Positions 46,102-56,258 are shown, counted from the first letter of the stretch. The stretch is DNA of 64,000 bases from an uncultured Candidatus Binatia bacterium (GCA_958295985.1 OY282432.1:3753001-3817000); one strand, 5' to 3'. The notes: generated by a model not told the origin, from the sequence alone. Numbers and translations: made by a program.

Positions 46102-47121
46102 CTAACGACCGCTGGGCAGCTCTTCGTGGCCGCCGAACTGGAAGCGCATGGCCGAAAGCAGTTTGTCGGCGAAGTCCGCTTCCCCGCGGGAGCTGAACCG
46201 CTCGAACAGGGCCGCGGTGAGGACGTGGGCGGGCACCGCCTCGTCGATGGCGGCGTGGATGGTCCAGCGTCCTTCTCCCGAATCCGACACCCGGCCCGCG
46301 AACCGCTCCAGCTCCGAGTCCTTCAGCAACGCGTTGGCAGTGAGATCCAGCAACCAGGAGGTCACCACGCTGCCGCGCCGCCAAAGCTCGGCCACCTCTC
46401 CCAGATCGAAGTCGTACTGGTAGTGCTCGGGGTCTCTCAACGGCGTCTGTTCCGCGCTGGCCGCCCGTCCCTGCTTGCCGACGTTGGCGCGCTTCAGGAT
46501 GTTGAAACCTTCGGCGTAGGCCGCCATGAGGCCGTACTCGATGCCGTTGTGGACCATCTTGACGAAATGACCCGCGCCGTTGGGGCCGCAGTGCAGGTAG
46601 CCGTGCTCGGCGGTGCCCTTGCCCGCCTCCCGGTCCGGGGTGCGCGGGGCCGTGTCGATGCTGGGGGCCAGGGAGACGAAGATCGGATCGAGATGCTTTA
46701 CCGGACCCGGCTCGCCGCCGATCATCTGGCAGTAGCCCCGCTCCAGACCCCACACCCCGCCGCTGGTGCCCACGTCCACGTAGTGGATTCCCCTGGCCTG
46801 TAGCTCCCGAGCCCGCCGGATGTCGTCGATGTAGTACGAGTTGCCGCCGTCGATGACGATGTCCCCGTCTTCCAGGTGCTCCACGAAGGACTCGATGGTC
46901 CGGTCCACCACCGCCGCAGGCACCATCATCCACACCGCCCGGGGTTTCCGGAGCTTCGCCGCCAGCTCCGCCGGCGAACCGCTCCCCACAGCGCCTTCTC
47001 CGGCCAAGCCCCGGACCGCGTCGGCGTGCATGTCGAACGCCACAACCTCGTGCCCGGCCTGGATCAGCCGCCTCGCCATGTTGCCGCCCATCCTTCCCAA
47101 ACCGATCATGCCCAACTGCAT
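46102..47121 (-). CDS. gnd: 6-phosphogluconate dehydrogenase, decarboxylating
   Basis: A 339-residue enzyme of the short (YqeC/GndA) class. GLGRMGGNMARRL binds the dinucleotide, DGGNSYY and VDVGTSGGVWGLERGYCQMIGG form the substrate site, and GHFVKMVHNGIEYG holds the catalytic Lys. AAGGAGG precedes ATG 47121. It produces ribulose 5-phosphate and CO2, giving NAD(P)H. Operon with pgl. Confidence 0.94.
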   Translation of the reverse strand: MQLGMIGLGRMGGNMARRLIQAGHEVVAFDMHADAVRGLAGEGAVGSGSPAELAAKLRKPRAVWMMVPAAVVDRTIESFVEHLEDGDIVIDGGNSYYIDDIRRARELQARGIHYVDVGTSGGVWGLERGYCQMIGGEPGPVKHLDPIFVSLAPSIDTAPRTPDREAGKGTAEHGYLHCGPNGAGHFVKMVHNGIEYGLMAAYAEGFNILKRANVGKQGRAASAEQTPLRDPEHYQYDFDLGEVAELWRRGSVVTSWLLDLTANALLKDSELERFAGRVSDSGEGRWTIHAAIDEAVPAHVLTAALFERFSSRGEADFADKLLSAMRFQFGGHEELPSGR

Positions 47122-47334
47122 ACGAACCTCCTTGGATACGGTGTTGTGTTTCGCTCTCATCCCTCGATCAGCCCCCGGATCGCTGTTCTCCGGGTTTCGT
47201 TCAGCCCGTGCATCCTGACATCCTAACATAGGAACTTCCGTGAAAGGACACGCCCTCGGCCGCAACTACAGGACACCACACGGGTTGGTGTCCCGATGGA
47301 ATTGCCGGTCAGGATCGGCTAAGGTGGCCGCAAC

Positions 47335-49176
47335 ATGTACGCTCCCATCGAAAACTACGGCGTCATCGGCGACCTTCACACCGTGGCCCTGGTGGGCAGC
47401 CACGGCTCCATCGACTGGTTCTGTTATCCGCGCTTCGATTCGCCCAGCGTCTTCGGCGCCGTGCTCGACGACCAAAAGGGCGGCCGTTTCATCATCGGCC
47501 CCGACCGCGGCAACGTCACCTGCCGGCAGTTGTACCTGCCGGACACGAACATCCTGATCACGCGCTTCATGACCGAGGAAGGCGTCAGCGAGGTCATGGA
47601 CTTCATGCCCCCGGGACCTTCCGACGAGGGCTACCACGGGCGCGTCATCCGCATCGCCAAGGTGGTCCGCGGCGCCATGTCGCTCAAGCTGGAGTGCGTG
47701 CCGGCGTTCGACTACGGCCGCGCGGAGCACACGGTGGAGATCCGCGGCAACCGCACGGTGTTTCACAGCGAGGGCCTCAGTTGCATGCTGCGGGTGTCTC
47801 AGAGCGGCGGCAACGGGGAGGCCGTGGCCATCCGTCCCACCGGCAACGGCGGCGTGGTCGCCAGCGGAACCCTGCGCGAGAACAGTGTGCTGGCGGCGGT
47901 GTTCCAGGGCGTGGACGACCGCGGCGCCGACTACGATTGCCCGGACGTGGACGGCTGTCTCGAGTTGCTGGAGGCCACCGAGAGGTACTGGCATCAATGG
48001 CTCCGGCAGTCCCGTTACAGCGGCCGCTGGCGTGAGATGGTAGACCGCTCGGCCCTGGTGTTGAAGCTCTTGTGCTACGAGCCCACCGGCGCCATCGTGG
48101 CCTCGCCCACCTCCAGCCTGCCGGAGGACATCGGCGGGGTGCGCAACTGGGACTACCGCTACACCTGGATCCGCGACGCCAGCTTCAGCCTGTACGGGCT
48201 CATGCGGCTGGGCTTCACCGACGAGGCCGGCCGGTTCATGGACTGGCTCAAGGAGCGTTGCGGCGACCTGCAACCCGACGGCTCGCTGCAGATCATGTAC
48301 GGCATCCGCGGCGAGAAGACCCTGCCGGAGTCCACCCTTGCCCACTGGGAGGGCTACCAGAAGTCCTCTCCCGTGCGCATCGGCAACGCCGCCGCCAACC
48401 AGCTCCAGCTCGACATCTACGGCGAGATGATGGATTCCGTCTACCTCTTCAACAAGTACGGCACCCCCATCGACTCGGAGCTGTGGACCAACCTGTCGCG
48501 CCTGATGGAGTGGGTCTGCGACCACTGGGACCAGCCGGACGAGGGCATCTGGGAGGTCCGGGGCGACCGCCAGCACTTCGTCTACTCCAAGCTGATGTGC
48601 TGGGTGGCCCTGGACCGCGGCGTACGCCTGGCGGAGAAACGTTCCTTCCCGGCCAACCGCGAGCGCTGGCTCAAGACCCGTGACGCCATCTACGGCAGGA
48701 TCATGGCCGAGGGCTTCAACACCGAACGGAACGCGTTCGTACAGGCCTTCGGCAGCGACACCCTGGATGCCAGCAACCTGATCATGCCGCTGGTGTTCTT
48801 CGTGTCCCCCACCGATCCCAAGATGCTTTCGACCCTGGAGGCCATCAACTGCCCGCCGCACCAGGGCGGGCTGGTGTCGGACAGCCTGGTCTACCGCTAC
48901 GACGTGGCCGCCACGGCCGACGGGCTGGCGGGCGACGAAGGGACCTTCAGCATGTGCACCTTCTGGCTGGTGGAAGCCCTGACCCGGGCCGGGCGGCTCC
49001 GCAACGCCCGCTTCATCTTCGAGAAGATGCTTAGCTACGCCAACCACCTGGGGCTCTATTCGGAGGAGACCGGCCCCCGGGGCGAGGCCCTGGGAAACTT
49101 CCCCCAGGCGTTCACTCACCTGGGGCTCATCAGTGCGGCCTTCAACCTGGACCGCAAGCTCGGGCACAAGGACTGA
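47335..49176 (+). CDS. Glycoside hydrolase family 15 protein (glucoamylase/trehalase-like)
   Basis: A 613-residue GH15 enzyme. N-terminal beta-sandwich begins [20 protein letters not shown] and [17 protein letters not shown]; the (alpha/alpha)6 barrel has [16 protein letters not shown] and the late [12 protein letters not shown] region. Such actinobacterial and proteobacterial enzymes cut alpha-glucosides, in some cases trehalose. No signal peptide, so cytoplasmic. Divergent from gnd, 213 bp away. Confidence 0.9.
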   Translation: MYAPIENYGVIGDLHTVALVGSHGSIDWFCYPRFDSPSVFGAVLDDQKGGRFIIGPDRGNVTCRQLYLPDTNILITRFMTEEGVSEVMDFMPPGPSDEGYHGRVIRIAKVVRGAMSLKLECVPAFDYGRAEHTVEIRGNRTVFHSEGLSCMLRVSQSGGNGEAVAIRPTGNGGVVASGTLRENSVLAAVFQGVDDRGADYDCPDVDGCLELLEATERYWHQWLRQSRYSGRWREMVDRSALVLKLLCYEPTGAIVASPTSSLPEDIGGVRNWDYRYTWIRDASFSLYGLMRLGFTDEAGRFMDWLKERCGDLQPDGSLQIMYGIRGEKTLPESTLAHWEGYQKSSPVRIGNAAANQLQLDIYGEMMDSVYLFNKYGTPIDSELWTNLSRLMEWVCDHWDQPDEGIWEVRGDRQHFVYSKLMCWVALDRGVRLAEKRSFPANRERWLKTRDAIYGRIMAEGFNTERNAFVQAFGSDTLDASNLIMPLVFFVSPTDPKMLSTLEAINCPPHQGGLVSDSLVYRYDVAATADGLAGDEGTFSMCTFWLVEALTRAGRLRNARFIFEKMLSYANHLGLYSEETGPRGEALGNFPQAFTHLGLISAAFNLDRKLGHKD

Positions 49177-49215
49177 CGCGGGCCGGCCCGCAGGTCCACG
49201 AGGAAACAACTTGAG

Positions 49216-50154
49216 ATGGCCTTGATCATCAGCGCGGAGCAGACCCGCGAGCTTATCGACATGGGCGCCGCCATCCGCCTGCTCGACAGGATGTTTCGGG
49301 ACCGGGCCGCGGGGAAGATGCGGAACGTGCCGCGCCGGAGGCTCAAGGGAAGCGCCAAGCAGCTCAACGTGATGGCCGCGTGGCGCCAAAACCCGGACCT
49401 GATCGCGCTGCGCAGCTACGTCGCCAAGGCCAATACCATCACCCTGTACGACGGCGGTTCCGGCGCCCTCAAGGCCGTCATGAGCGCGGCCTATCTCAGC
49501 AGCCTGCGGACCGGCGCGGCCACCGGGGTCGCGGCGAAATACCTGGCGCCGCCGAAACCGTCGGTGCTGGGTCTCATCGGTCCCGGGTGGCAGGGCACGT
49601 TCCAGGTAGAAGCCGTGGTCAAGGCCTGCCGGCCGAAGCAGGTGCTGGTGTTCGGCCGCAACGCCGAGCGCCGCCAGGGCTTCATCGAAACCATGAGCAA
49701 GGTGGTGCCTACGCCCTTCAGGGCGGCCGGCTCCGTGGACGAGGTCGAGAGCGAGTCGGACATCCTGGTGATAGCCACCGACTCCACCACGCCCATCGTC
49801 GACGGCCCGCGGCTCAAGGACGACGTTCTCGTGGCCACCATCGGCGCCAACCAGCCGGTGAAGCACGAGGTGTCCGGAAGGCTCATCAAGTCCATGGACT
49901 TGGTGGTCACCGACGACCTGGCCACCGCGCGAAACGACAGCGGCGACCTCATCGCCGCCTGCGCCGGGAGGCGGTTGCGCTGGCGGGACGTGGCGCCGCT
50001 GGAAACCATCGTCGCCGGCGGCCCTCAGGGCCGGCCCCGCAAGGTCCTGTTCCAGTCCAACGGCATCCCGGACGAGGATCTTGCGGTGGGCGCCTACGTG
50101 CTGCGGGAGGCCTTGAGGAAGAAGCTGCCGTTACGGGAAATAACGGAATTTTAG
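49216..50154 (+). CDS. Ornithine cyclodeaminase/mu-crystallin family protein
   Basis: A 312-residue NAD(P)-binding protein. YLSSLRTGAATGVAAKYLA is the family substrate signature and LGLIGPGWQGTFQVEAV the Rossmann motif. Members act as ornithine or lysine cyclodeaminases, ketimine reductases or dehydrogenases of N-alkyl amino acids. The exact substrate is open. It follows GH15 by 39 bp. Confidence 0.87.
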   Translation: MALIISAEQTRELIDMGAAIRLLDRMFRDRAAGKMRNVPRRRLKGSAKQLNVMAAWRQNPDLIALRSYVAKANTITLYDGGSGALKAVMSAAYLSSLRTGAATGVAAKYLAPPKPSVLGLIGPGWQGTFQVEAVVKACRPKQVLVFGRNAERRQGFIETMSKVVPTPFRAAGSVDEVESESDILVIATDSTTPIVDGPRLKDDVLVATIGANQPVKHEVSGRLIKSMDLVVTDDLATARNDSGDLIAACAGRRLRWRDVAPLETIVAGGPQGRPRKVLFQSNGIPDEDLAVGAYVLREALRKKLPLREITEF

Positions 50155-50158
50155 GAAA

Positions 50159-50200
50159 CCGTCACACCGGCCCGGATCGAGTCCGGGGCCGGTGTGACGG
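50159..50200. terminator. Long hairpin between convergent genes
   Basis: 14-bp perfect stem (50159-50172 with 50187-50200) containing a further 4-bp inner stem. It is located immediately after the cyclodeaminase stop and before the convergent amidohydrolase stop. No U-run; likely bidirectional. Confidence 0.55.
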
Positions 50201-50209
50201 CAAAGTGGA

Positions 50210-51235
50210 TCACTCGGCGACGCCGTACAGCCGCTTGGCCGAGTCGGCCAGCAGCCATTTCTTGTCCTCGGGGGACAGGTCCTCTCGCCTGCCGAGGTGG
50301 TCGATGTTCTCCGGGAACTCCATGTCCCAGTGCGGGTAGTCGGATGCGTAGTAGAGCACGTCCGGGCTCAGGAACCTGGAAGTCTCGCCGATGAAGGGCT
50401 CATAGTCCTCGGCGTGAAAGTAAACGTTGCCGCTACGCACGTATTCGCTGGGTCTCTTCTTGCAAAGCGGCGCCTCCGCCGGACCGCGCTTCTCCCACTC
50501 CTCGTCCATGCGTCCGGCCCAGTACGGCGCCCATGAGCAGCCCGCCTCCATGAACGCCACCCGCAGGTTCGGGAACCGGTCCAGCACGCCCCGGAAGATC
50601 ATGCTCGTCATCTGCATCATCTGGGCGAAGGCGTGGGACAGGGTGTGGACCTCGATGAACTGGTCGAACTGATCCGCCCCGAAATACTGCGGCCCCCTCA
50701 CCGTGGCGTGCACGCCCACCATGCAGTCCAGCTTTTCCGCTTCCTCGTAGATGGGCCAGTAGTCCTGATGCCCCAACGGCAGCCGCAACCCGACGGCGGG
50801 CAGCATGAGTCCGGGGAGCTTCAACTCCTGGACCGCCCGACGCAGCTCCTTGACCGCCTCGGGCACGTCCTGGAACGACACCAACGCCGCCCCTTTCAGC
50901 CTGGGGTTGACCTTCTGGAACTCCTCGGAAACGAAATCGTTCCAGGCCTTGCACAGGGCCACGGCCAGGTCCGGCTCACGGATCCAGCCGATGCCCAGAC
51001 CGCCCGTCGGATAGAGGTAGGCCGTAGTGAGCCCGCCCTCGTCCATGGCGTCCAGCCACGTCTTCGCGTCGCACGCCACGGTGCCCAGGGTCCCACCCAG
51101 CGAACGGTCCCAGTTGTCGATGGGGTACAGGGTCGCCGTCCGGTCTACCCAGGGGGCCTCCATGTATTTCTTGAGTTGCTCGTCGGTCTCGGTGATGTGC
51201 CCGTCCGCATCGATGACTTCGACGTCTCTGGCCAT
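50210..51235 (-). CDS. Amidohydrolase family (Amidohydro_2) metal-dependent hydrolase
   Basis: A 341-residue Amidohydro_2 protein: IDADGHITE (D-x-H metal site), CMVGVHAT (His), HTLSHAFAQ and YASDYPHWD (late Asp). GAGGAGG fixes the ATG at 51235. The frame extends upstream to MLHSAARALVGDKPIEEEV, and that extension is repeated in the truncated copy at 56341, which makes an alternative longer start possible. The substrate is unknown. Its first 60 codons and upstream DNA are duplicated 5.3 kb away. Confidence 0.87.
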   Translation of the reverse strand: MARDVEVIDADGHITETDEQLKKYMEAPWVDRTATLYPIDNWDRSLGGTLGTVACDAKTWLDAMDEGGLTTAYLYPTGGLGIGWIREPDLAVALCKAWNDFVSEEFQKVNPRLKGAALVSFQDVPEAVKELRRAVQELKLPGLMLPAVGLRLPLGHQDYWPIYEEAEKLDCMVGVHATVRGPQYFGADQFDQFIEVHTLSHAFAQMMQMTSMIFRGVLDRFPNLRVAFMEAGCSWAPYWAGRMDEEWEKRGPAEAPLCKKRPSEYVRSGNVYFHAEDYEPFIGETSRFLSPDVLYYASDYPHWDMEFPENIDHLGRREDLSPEDKKWLLADSAKRLYGVAE

Positions 51236-51404
51236 GACTTCCTCCTCGATTGGTTTGTCGCCGACAAGGGCCCTGGCGGCGCTGTGAAGCAAACCCGGTG
51301 TGATCTCCGGCCACGCGCGTCACGACGCTTCCGTGTCGTGAGCGCTCGTGTCACGCATGCCGACTCTATGGTTGCCGGAGGTCCCTTGTCAACCCCGGTA
51401 TGGT
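51048..51404. repeat. Segmental duplication, copy A (amidohydrolase 5' end and leader)
   Basis: Closely similar in the same orientation to 56341-56655. The copies share the first part of the amidohydrolase, its leader and about 150 bp beyond. In copy B, 36 bp equal to 51215-51250 are missing between two CGAT motifs. Confidence 0.75.
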
Positions 51405-51488
51405 TCCACCCGGCACGGGCAGGGTGGCAGGATGCCCGGGCCATCAGCGGTCATCCATACGGGGACTTGGAGGTCAGCACTCCGAGCT

Positions 51489-51812
51489 TCATTGCTCGTC
51501 CTCGTTCTCCATGAAATGCTTTGGCGCATCCATGCTCTCATGCAGCACACGTAAGATCCTTACACCTCTGCCTTCCAGCACATAGAACACGACGTGGATC
51601 GATACTCGTAACGTCTCAGTCCAGGTACGAACTGATCGGCTTTGCGACCAAGCGTCGGCCTCCGTGGGAGGTTCTCGAAGCGTTCATGCAGGCCCTTCAG
51701 ATAACCCCGTGCCTGCGCCAACCCGAACTTGACAATCGTGTACTCATGTATTCCATCAAGATGCAGCAGCGCCGAACTCAGCTTGACACGCGACCCTTAC
51801 CTGAATAAACAT
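51489..51812 (-). pseudogene. Broken ParE toxin gene
   Basis: Reads as a ParE-like toxin homologous to the intact gene at 56735: DGIHEYTIVKFG, LHERFENLPRRPTLGRKADQF and LRRYEYRS can be read in one frame, then one base is missing and HVVFYVLEGRGVRILRVLHESMDAPKHF continues in another frame. The start region is also out of frame. No parD partner is next to it. Part of the duplicated block. Confidence 0.75.
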
Positions 51813-51879
51813 GGCACCCACGGAGTGCCGGCCACCGTGCGGAAAACCGGCAAGGACGACCATAAAGGGGGATGCACTC

Positions 51880-52854
51880 ATGAATCATTCGTTGCGAACC
51901 GTCATGATTGGCTTCACGGCCCTGTTGCTGTTCAGCACCGCGAGCTACGCGGAGTTCCCGGAGCGGAATATCACCAGCATCGTCACGTTCTCGCCCGGCG
52001 GAGGATTCGATACCATCTCCCGGGCCATCTCCCGCAACATCGAGAAGTATCTGCCCAAGGGCATCAAGGCCATCGTCAAGAACGTCACCGGGGCCGGAGG
52101 CGTCACCGGCACCGTCTTTCTGTACCGCTCCAGGCCCGACGGCTACACCATCGGACAGATGTACGGCGGCATGATGCCCGTGCCGTTCCTCAGAGGCGCC
52201 AAGAAGGCGGGATACGACTTCGAGAAGTTCACCTGGTTGGCGCGGGTCGGGGGCGAGCCCTACGCCCTGCTGCTGCGCAAGGACTCCAGGTTCAAGTCCC
52301 TGGAGGAGCTGCAAAAGTCGGAACGCGTGACCTGGGGAGTGGAGGCCATCGGGGCCGGACGGTGGTTCGATGCCTTTATCGCGGCCAAAGAACTCGGCGT
52401 TCCCTTCCAGGTGGTGTCCGGCTACCGCGGGACGGGCGAAAACCTTCCCGGCCTGCTGCGCGGCGACTACGACGTCTTTCTCCAGCCCATCGACCACCCT
52501 TCCATCGTGCCGTACCTGGGGACCGGCGAAATCAGACCGGTCCTGACCCTCGGACCGAAAAGGGCCTTGAACGCCCCGGACGTTCGTACGGCCAGGGAGG
52601 CGGGTTACAATTTCACGCTGTCTTCATCCCGGCACATGGCGGCGCCCCCGGGAACTCCGGCCAAGCGGGTGAAGGTCCTGGAGCAGGCGTTACTGAAAAC
52701 CATGGCGGACAAGGAGTACAACGCGTTCATCAAGAAGTCGGGCCTGGTGCTGGACCCAGGAGACTCCAGGCGAGCCAACAAGGATATCTCGGACCTCGCG
52801 GCGCTCTACAGGAAGTACACGCCCGACATGCGCGAGACTCTGGGGATGAAATAG
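51880..52854 (+). CDS. Bug/TctC-type tripartite tricarboxylate transporter substrate-binding protein
   Basis: A 324-residue periplasmic binding protein. Signal peptide residues 1 to about 24 (ending TASYA), then FPERNITSIVTFSPGGGFDTISR, the family N-terminal pocket, and GAGGVTG. Bug proteins bind small carboxylates such as aromatic acids or citrate and pass them to a TctAB transporter; no TctA/TctB genes are in the window. AAAGGGGG precedes ATG 51880. Confidence 0.87.
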   Translation: MNHSLRTVMIGFTALLLFSTASYAEFPERNITSIVTFSPGGGFDTISRAISRNIEKYLPKGIKAIVKNVTGAGGVTGTVFLYRSRPDGYTIGQMYGGMMPVPFLRGAKKAGYDFEKFTWLARVGGEPYALLLRKDSRFKSLEELQKSERVTWGVEAIGAGRWFDAFIAAKELGVPFQVVSGYRGTGENLPGLLRGDYDVFLQPIDHPSIVPYLGTGEIRPVLTLGPKRALNAPDVRTAREAGYNFTLSSSRHMAAPPGTPAKRVKVLEQALLKTMADKEYNAFIKKSGLVLDPGDSRRANKDISDLAALYRKYTPDMRETLGMK

Positions 52855-52939
52855 ACTGAAAGCGCCTTGCGGAGCGGCTCACGGACGAAGGGGACTGCGC
52901 CCGGTCCGAGCCGAACCGGTCTTCGGCAGGGTCGCCACG

Positions 52940-53743
52940 TCACGTACCCTTGAACGCCGGCTTGCGCTTTTCGTGAAAGGCCTCGACCCCCTCCCGGAAG
53001 TCGTGGGATTGGCGCAGCCTGGAGTAGCAATGCCCCTCCAACTCCACGGCCGTGGACAGGAGCATGTCCTCGGTTTCGTTGAGCAGGCGCTTGGCGGTGC
53101 GCTGGGCCAACGGTGAGAACTCGCACAGCTCGGCCACCAGTCGATCGGTGGCCTGCTCCAGTGCATCATCCGGGACCACCTCGGTGGCGATGCCCCAATC
53201 GCAGGCCTGCCGGCCGGTGATGCGCCTGGAGCGCATGACGATATCCTTGGTCCGGGTGATGCCGATCATCTTCTGCAGGCGCGCCGAGCCGCCGGAACCG
53301 GGAACCTGCCCCAGCCGCTGCTCGGGGAGGGCGTAGCGCACGGTCTCCGAGGCGATGCGGAAGTCGCAGGCCAGGGAGATCTCGAAACCGACGCCGAAGC
53401 AATAGCCGCGGTTGGCGGCGATGACCGGTTTCTCGCATCGCGCGGGCGCGGACACGTTGCCGGCCAGCTTGGAGACATGCTCGGGCGAGGCCTCCAGAAA
53501 GCCGCGGATGAATCCCCCGGAGGAAAAGTTCGGCCCCAGGGCCCGGAGCACGATCACGCGCACCCGCTCGTCGCGGTCGAGATTCTCGAATACGGCCCGC
53601 AGCTCGTCGCGCTGGCCCATGGATATGGTGTTCATGTCGCCGCGGTCCAGGATGATGTCGCCGCGCTGTTGCCCGGCGTCCACCGCCACCGTGAAGCCGT
53701 CGCAGCTTCTGCCGTTGAGGTCTTCGGTTGGTGCAATGGGCAC
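52940..53743 (-). CDS. Enoyl-CoA hydratase/isomerase (crotonase) family protein
   Basis: A 267-residue crotonase. It has IILDRGDMNTI, the oxyanion-hole segments (FSSGGFIRG and YCFGVGFEISLACDFRIAS) and ALPEQRLGQVPGSGGSARLQ with the conserved Glu/Gly pattern. It acts on enoyl-, dienoyl- or ring-opened CoA esters. It is the third gene of a CoA-ester unit behind an acyl-CoA synthetase and another crotonase, all on the minus strand with short gaps. Confidence 0.88.
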   Translation of the reverse strand: MPIAPTEDLNGRSCDGFTVAVDAGQQRGDIILDRGDMNTISMGQRDELRAVFENLDRDERVRVIVLRALGPNFSSGGFIRGFLEASPEHVSKLAGNVSAPARCEKPVIAANRGYCFGVGFEISLACDFRIASETVRYALPEQRLGQVPGSGGSARLQKMIGITRTKDIVMRSRRITGRQACDWGIATEVVPDDALEQATDRLVAELCEFSPLAQRTAKRLLNETEDMLLSTAVELEGHCYSRLRQSHDFREGVEAFHEKRKPAFKGT

Positions 53744-53844
53744 GATCTTCCCCCTTTGTCCAGGTTACGGAATAACCGGCCGTTCCGGCTTCCGCGGGCA
53801 TGACGCCCATGCGGAGGCCTCCGGTATTCCCTTTCTCCACTGCG

Positions 53845-55461
53845 CTATTCCACCGGTGTCATTTGCAGCAGTCTCTTCTTGTCGATCTTGCTGCCGGCGA
53901 CCCGCGGCAGCTCGTCCAGCTCGATGAACCGCGTCGGGATCTTGTAGGTCGCCAGACCGCGGGCGCGCAAGAGTTGCGCCAGCGTTTCCGCATTGAGCGA
54001 TCTTCCCTCGCGCAACTGGACGAAGGCCCACGGCACCTCGCCGTATTCCGGGTCGGGCGCGGCCACCACCGCGCATTGGAAGACATCGGGGTGTTTCGCC
54101 AGTTCCTGCTCCACCTCCAGGGGCAGGATCTTGTGGCCGCTGCGGTTGATGACCTCCTTGCGGCGTCCCAACAAGGTGAGCCGCCCGTGGCCATCGAGGA
54201 GTCCCATATCGCCGGTCCCATACCAGCCGTCCGACCACACCGTGCGAGTGGCCTCCGGGTCGGCCCAGTAGCCGGATGAGGCGAAGGCCGCGGAGACCTT
54301 GACCTCGCCGATCTCGCCCGCGGAGAGCGCGTCGCCGTTGTCGTCGTCGATCCGCAGGCGACAGCCCGGCAGCGGCAGGCCCACGCTGCCGTCGAGGCGC
54401 AGGTCACGTGGCTCGTTGAAGTCCGCGTGCCCGAAACCCGGACACTCCATGCTGCCCGACGCCACCACCACGCGGCAACCGGTCCGGCTTTCGAAACGGC
54501 GCGCCGCGTCCACGTCCATGGCCGCGGTGCCGCACCGCAAGGCCCGCAACGAGCCCAGGTCGAACGGCGCCACGTCCTCCTGGGCCAACCGCGCCAGGAT
54601 GACGGGGACCGTGGTCGCCACCGTGACCTTCGTCCCGTCCACCAGCGCCAGCAGGTCGCGGGCATGGTAGTTGTCGGGGAAGGTAAAGGCGCAGGGCACG
54701 GTGCCGGACATCACCCAGGCCAGAACGCCGGCGGCGCCGGACATGGGCGCGAAGATTCCGACGTTGTCGTCCGCCCGGACGCCCAGTCTCGCGGCGATGC
54801 CCCGGCCGATGCAGACCTGAGCCGCCTCGGGCCACTCACACAGCTTGGCCAGGCCGCTGGTGCCGCTGGACACCGTGATCAGGGAGACCTCGTCGAACCG
54901 GAACCGCCGGGAGGCCAACCGCTCCAGCGCCCGGCTGTCACGGGGCCGCCGGGTCAGGTCGGACCCATCCAGCCACCCTTGGGACGCTCCCCGCGACAGG
55001 CTGACACGGAGGACAGGCTCGTCTCGACGCGCCGCCGCCTCATCCAGCCAGGCCGTCCCGTCACCGTCCGCGGATGCCGGCGAGACGAAGAGCGCGTGGG
55101 GTTTCAGCTTCTCGAAGACGTAGGCCAGCTCCTTGCGGCGCCACTGCATCGGCGTGAAGCCGCCGATGATGCCGGCTTTCTTGAAGGCGGTCCGCAAGAC
55201 CATCTCGCAGCTCGACGAGGGCATCTGCACCAGCGCCCGGGCGTCGCGGGGAATGCCCCGGGCCACCAGATTCGCGGCGATCCGGTCGGTGATCTCATCC
55301 AGTTGCCGCCATGTGATCGTTTCCTCCGAATCGCGGCAGGCGACCTGGTCGGGGAAGTCGCGCGCAAAGGCCGCATATCGATCCACCATCGTCACCCGGG
55401 ACCAGTGCCCGGCCGCGACGTAGGCGTCGATGGTCTCCTGGTCAAGAAGGAACGGTTTCAT
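53845..55461 (-). CDS. Acyl-CoA synthetase (AMP-forming)
   Basis: A 538-residue ANL-superfamily ligase. P-loop-like ITVSSGTSGLAKL, motif around ASGSMECPG, YGTGDMG, LLGRRKEVINRSGHKILPLEVE (hinge) and the C-terminal catalytic Lys region GSKIDKKRLL. It activates a carboxylic acid as acyl-AMP and then acyl-CoA. Acid specificity cannot be told. The neighbouring Bug protein and crotonases suggest use of an imported organic or aromatic acid. Confidence 0.92.
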   Translation of the reverse strand: MKPFLLDQETIDAYVAAGHWSRVTMVDRYAAFARDFPDQVACRDSEETITWRQLDEITDRIAANLVARGIPRDARALVQMPSSSCEMVLRTAFKKAGIIGGFTPMQWRRKELAYVFEKLKPHALFVSPASADGDGTAWLDEAAARRDEPVLRVSLSRGASQGWLDGSDLTRRPRDSRALERLASRRFRFDEVSLITVSSGTSGLAKLCEWPEAAQVCIGRGIAARLGVRADDNVGIFAPMSGAAGVLAWVMSGTVPCAFTFPDNYHARDLLALVDGTKVTVATTVPVILARLAQEDVAPFDLGSLRALRCGTAAMDVDAARRFESRTGCRVVVASGSMECPGFGHADFNEPRDLRLDGSVGLPLPGCRLRIDDDNGDALSAGEIGEVKVSAAFASSGYWADPEATRTVWSDGWYGTGDMGLLDGHGRLTLLGRRKEVINRSGHKILPLEVEQELAKHPDVFQCAVVAAPDPEYGEVPWAFVQLREGRSLNAETLAQLLRARGLATYKIPTRFIELDELPRVAGSKIDKKRLLQMTPVE

Positions 55462-55472
55462 GCAGGATGGGA

Positions 55473-56258
55473 CTACCGGCCCTTGTATTCGGGAGGACGC
55501 TTTTCGGCGAGGGCCTTCAGGGCCTCACGGTTGTCCTCGGTGGCCATGCAAATGGCGTAGAGCTTGCGCTCGTAGTCGATGCCCGTCAGCAGATCCGTTT
55601 CCGTGGAGCGGAGGACCGCGTCACGCCCGGCGACGAAGGCCATGGGCGCCTGCGAGCCCATGGCCCGCGCCAGCTCCCTGGCCCGGGGCAACAGCCCGGC
55701 CTGCGGCAGGACCTCCGTGACCAGGCCGATGGCGGCCGCGGTCCGGGCGTCGATGCGTTGGCCCGTAAGCACCAACTGCATGGCCCAGCCCAGGCCCACG
55801 AACCGGTAGAGGCGTTGGGTGCCGCCGCTGCCGGGAATCTGCCCCAGTGTGATCTCCGGCTGGCCCAGCAGGGCGTTGTCGCTGGCGATGCGGATGGTGC
55901 AGCCCATGGCCAGCTCCAGGCCGGCGCCGAAGCAATAGCCGTTGATGGCGGCGACGGTGGGCTTGCCAAGGCGTTCGATGGCGGTGGGCAGATCCTTCCT
56001 CAAGGTCGCCGACGGACCCATCTCCGACACCAGCGTCCGCTGCTCCAGCTCCGGGATGTTGGCGCCGGCGCAGAAGGCCTTGTCGCCGTGCCCGGTGAGC
56101 ACGATGGCCTTGACCGCCTCGTCGGTCTCGGCTCGGCGCACGCAATCCAGAAGGTCCACGCGCATCTGGTGGTTCATGGCGTTGCGGCGTTCCGGCCAGT
56201 GCAGCGTCACCACCAGCAAATCGCCGTCCATCTCGGTGAGCACATTCTGGTATTGCAT
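55473..56258 (-). CDS. Enoyl-CoA hydratase/isomerase (crotonase) family protein
   Basis: A 261-residue crotonase. It has LHWPERRNAMNHQMR, GDKAFCAGANIPELE (oxyanion hole 1), GYCFGAGLELAMGCTIRIAS (oxyanion hole 2) and LGQPEITLGQIPGSGGTQRL with the two catalytic-type Glu. The start at 56258 is conserved in length. Eleven bp upstream of the acyl-CoA synthetase, so co-transcribed. Confidence 0.9.
   Translation of the reverse strand: MQYQNVLTEMDGDLLVVTLHWPERRNAMNHQMRVDLLDCVRRAETDEAVKAIVLTGHGDKAFCAGANIPELEQRTLVSEMGPSATLRKDLPTAIERLGKPTVAAINGYCFGAGLELAMGCTIRIASDNALLGQPEITLGQIPGSGGTQRLYRFVGLGWAMQLVLTGQRIDARTAAAIGLVTEVLPQAGLLPRARELARAMGSQAPMAFVAGRDAVLRSTETDLLTGIDYERKLYAICMATEDNREALKALAEKRPPEYKGR

Noticed and set aside
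47266..49866. 866-residue open frame on the minus strand
   Set aside because: Antisense to the GH15 and cyclodeaminase genes, both of which have clear family motifs.
51729..51757. TTGACA as a promoter for the Bug protein gene
   Set aside because: It lies inside the broken parE, the matching -10 element is poor (TCCATC), and the intact parE copy has lost this motif.
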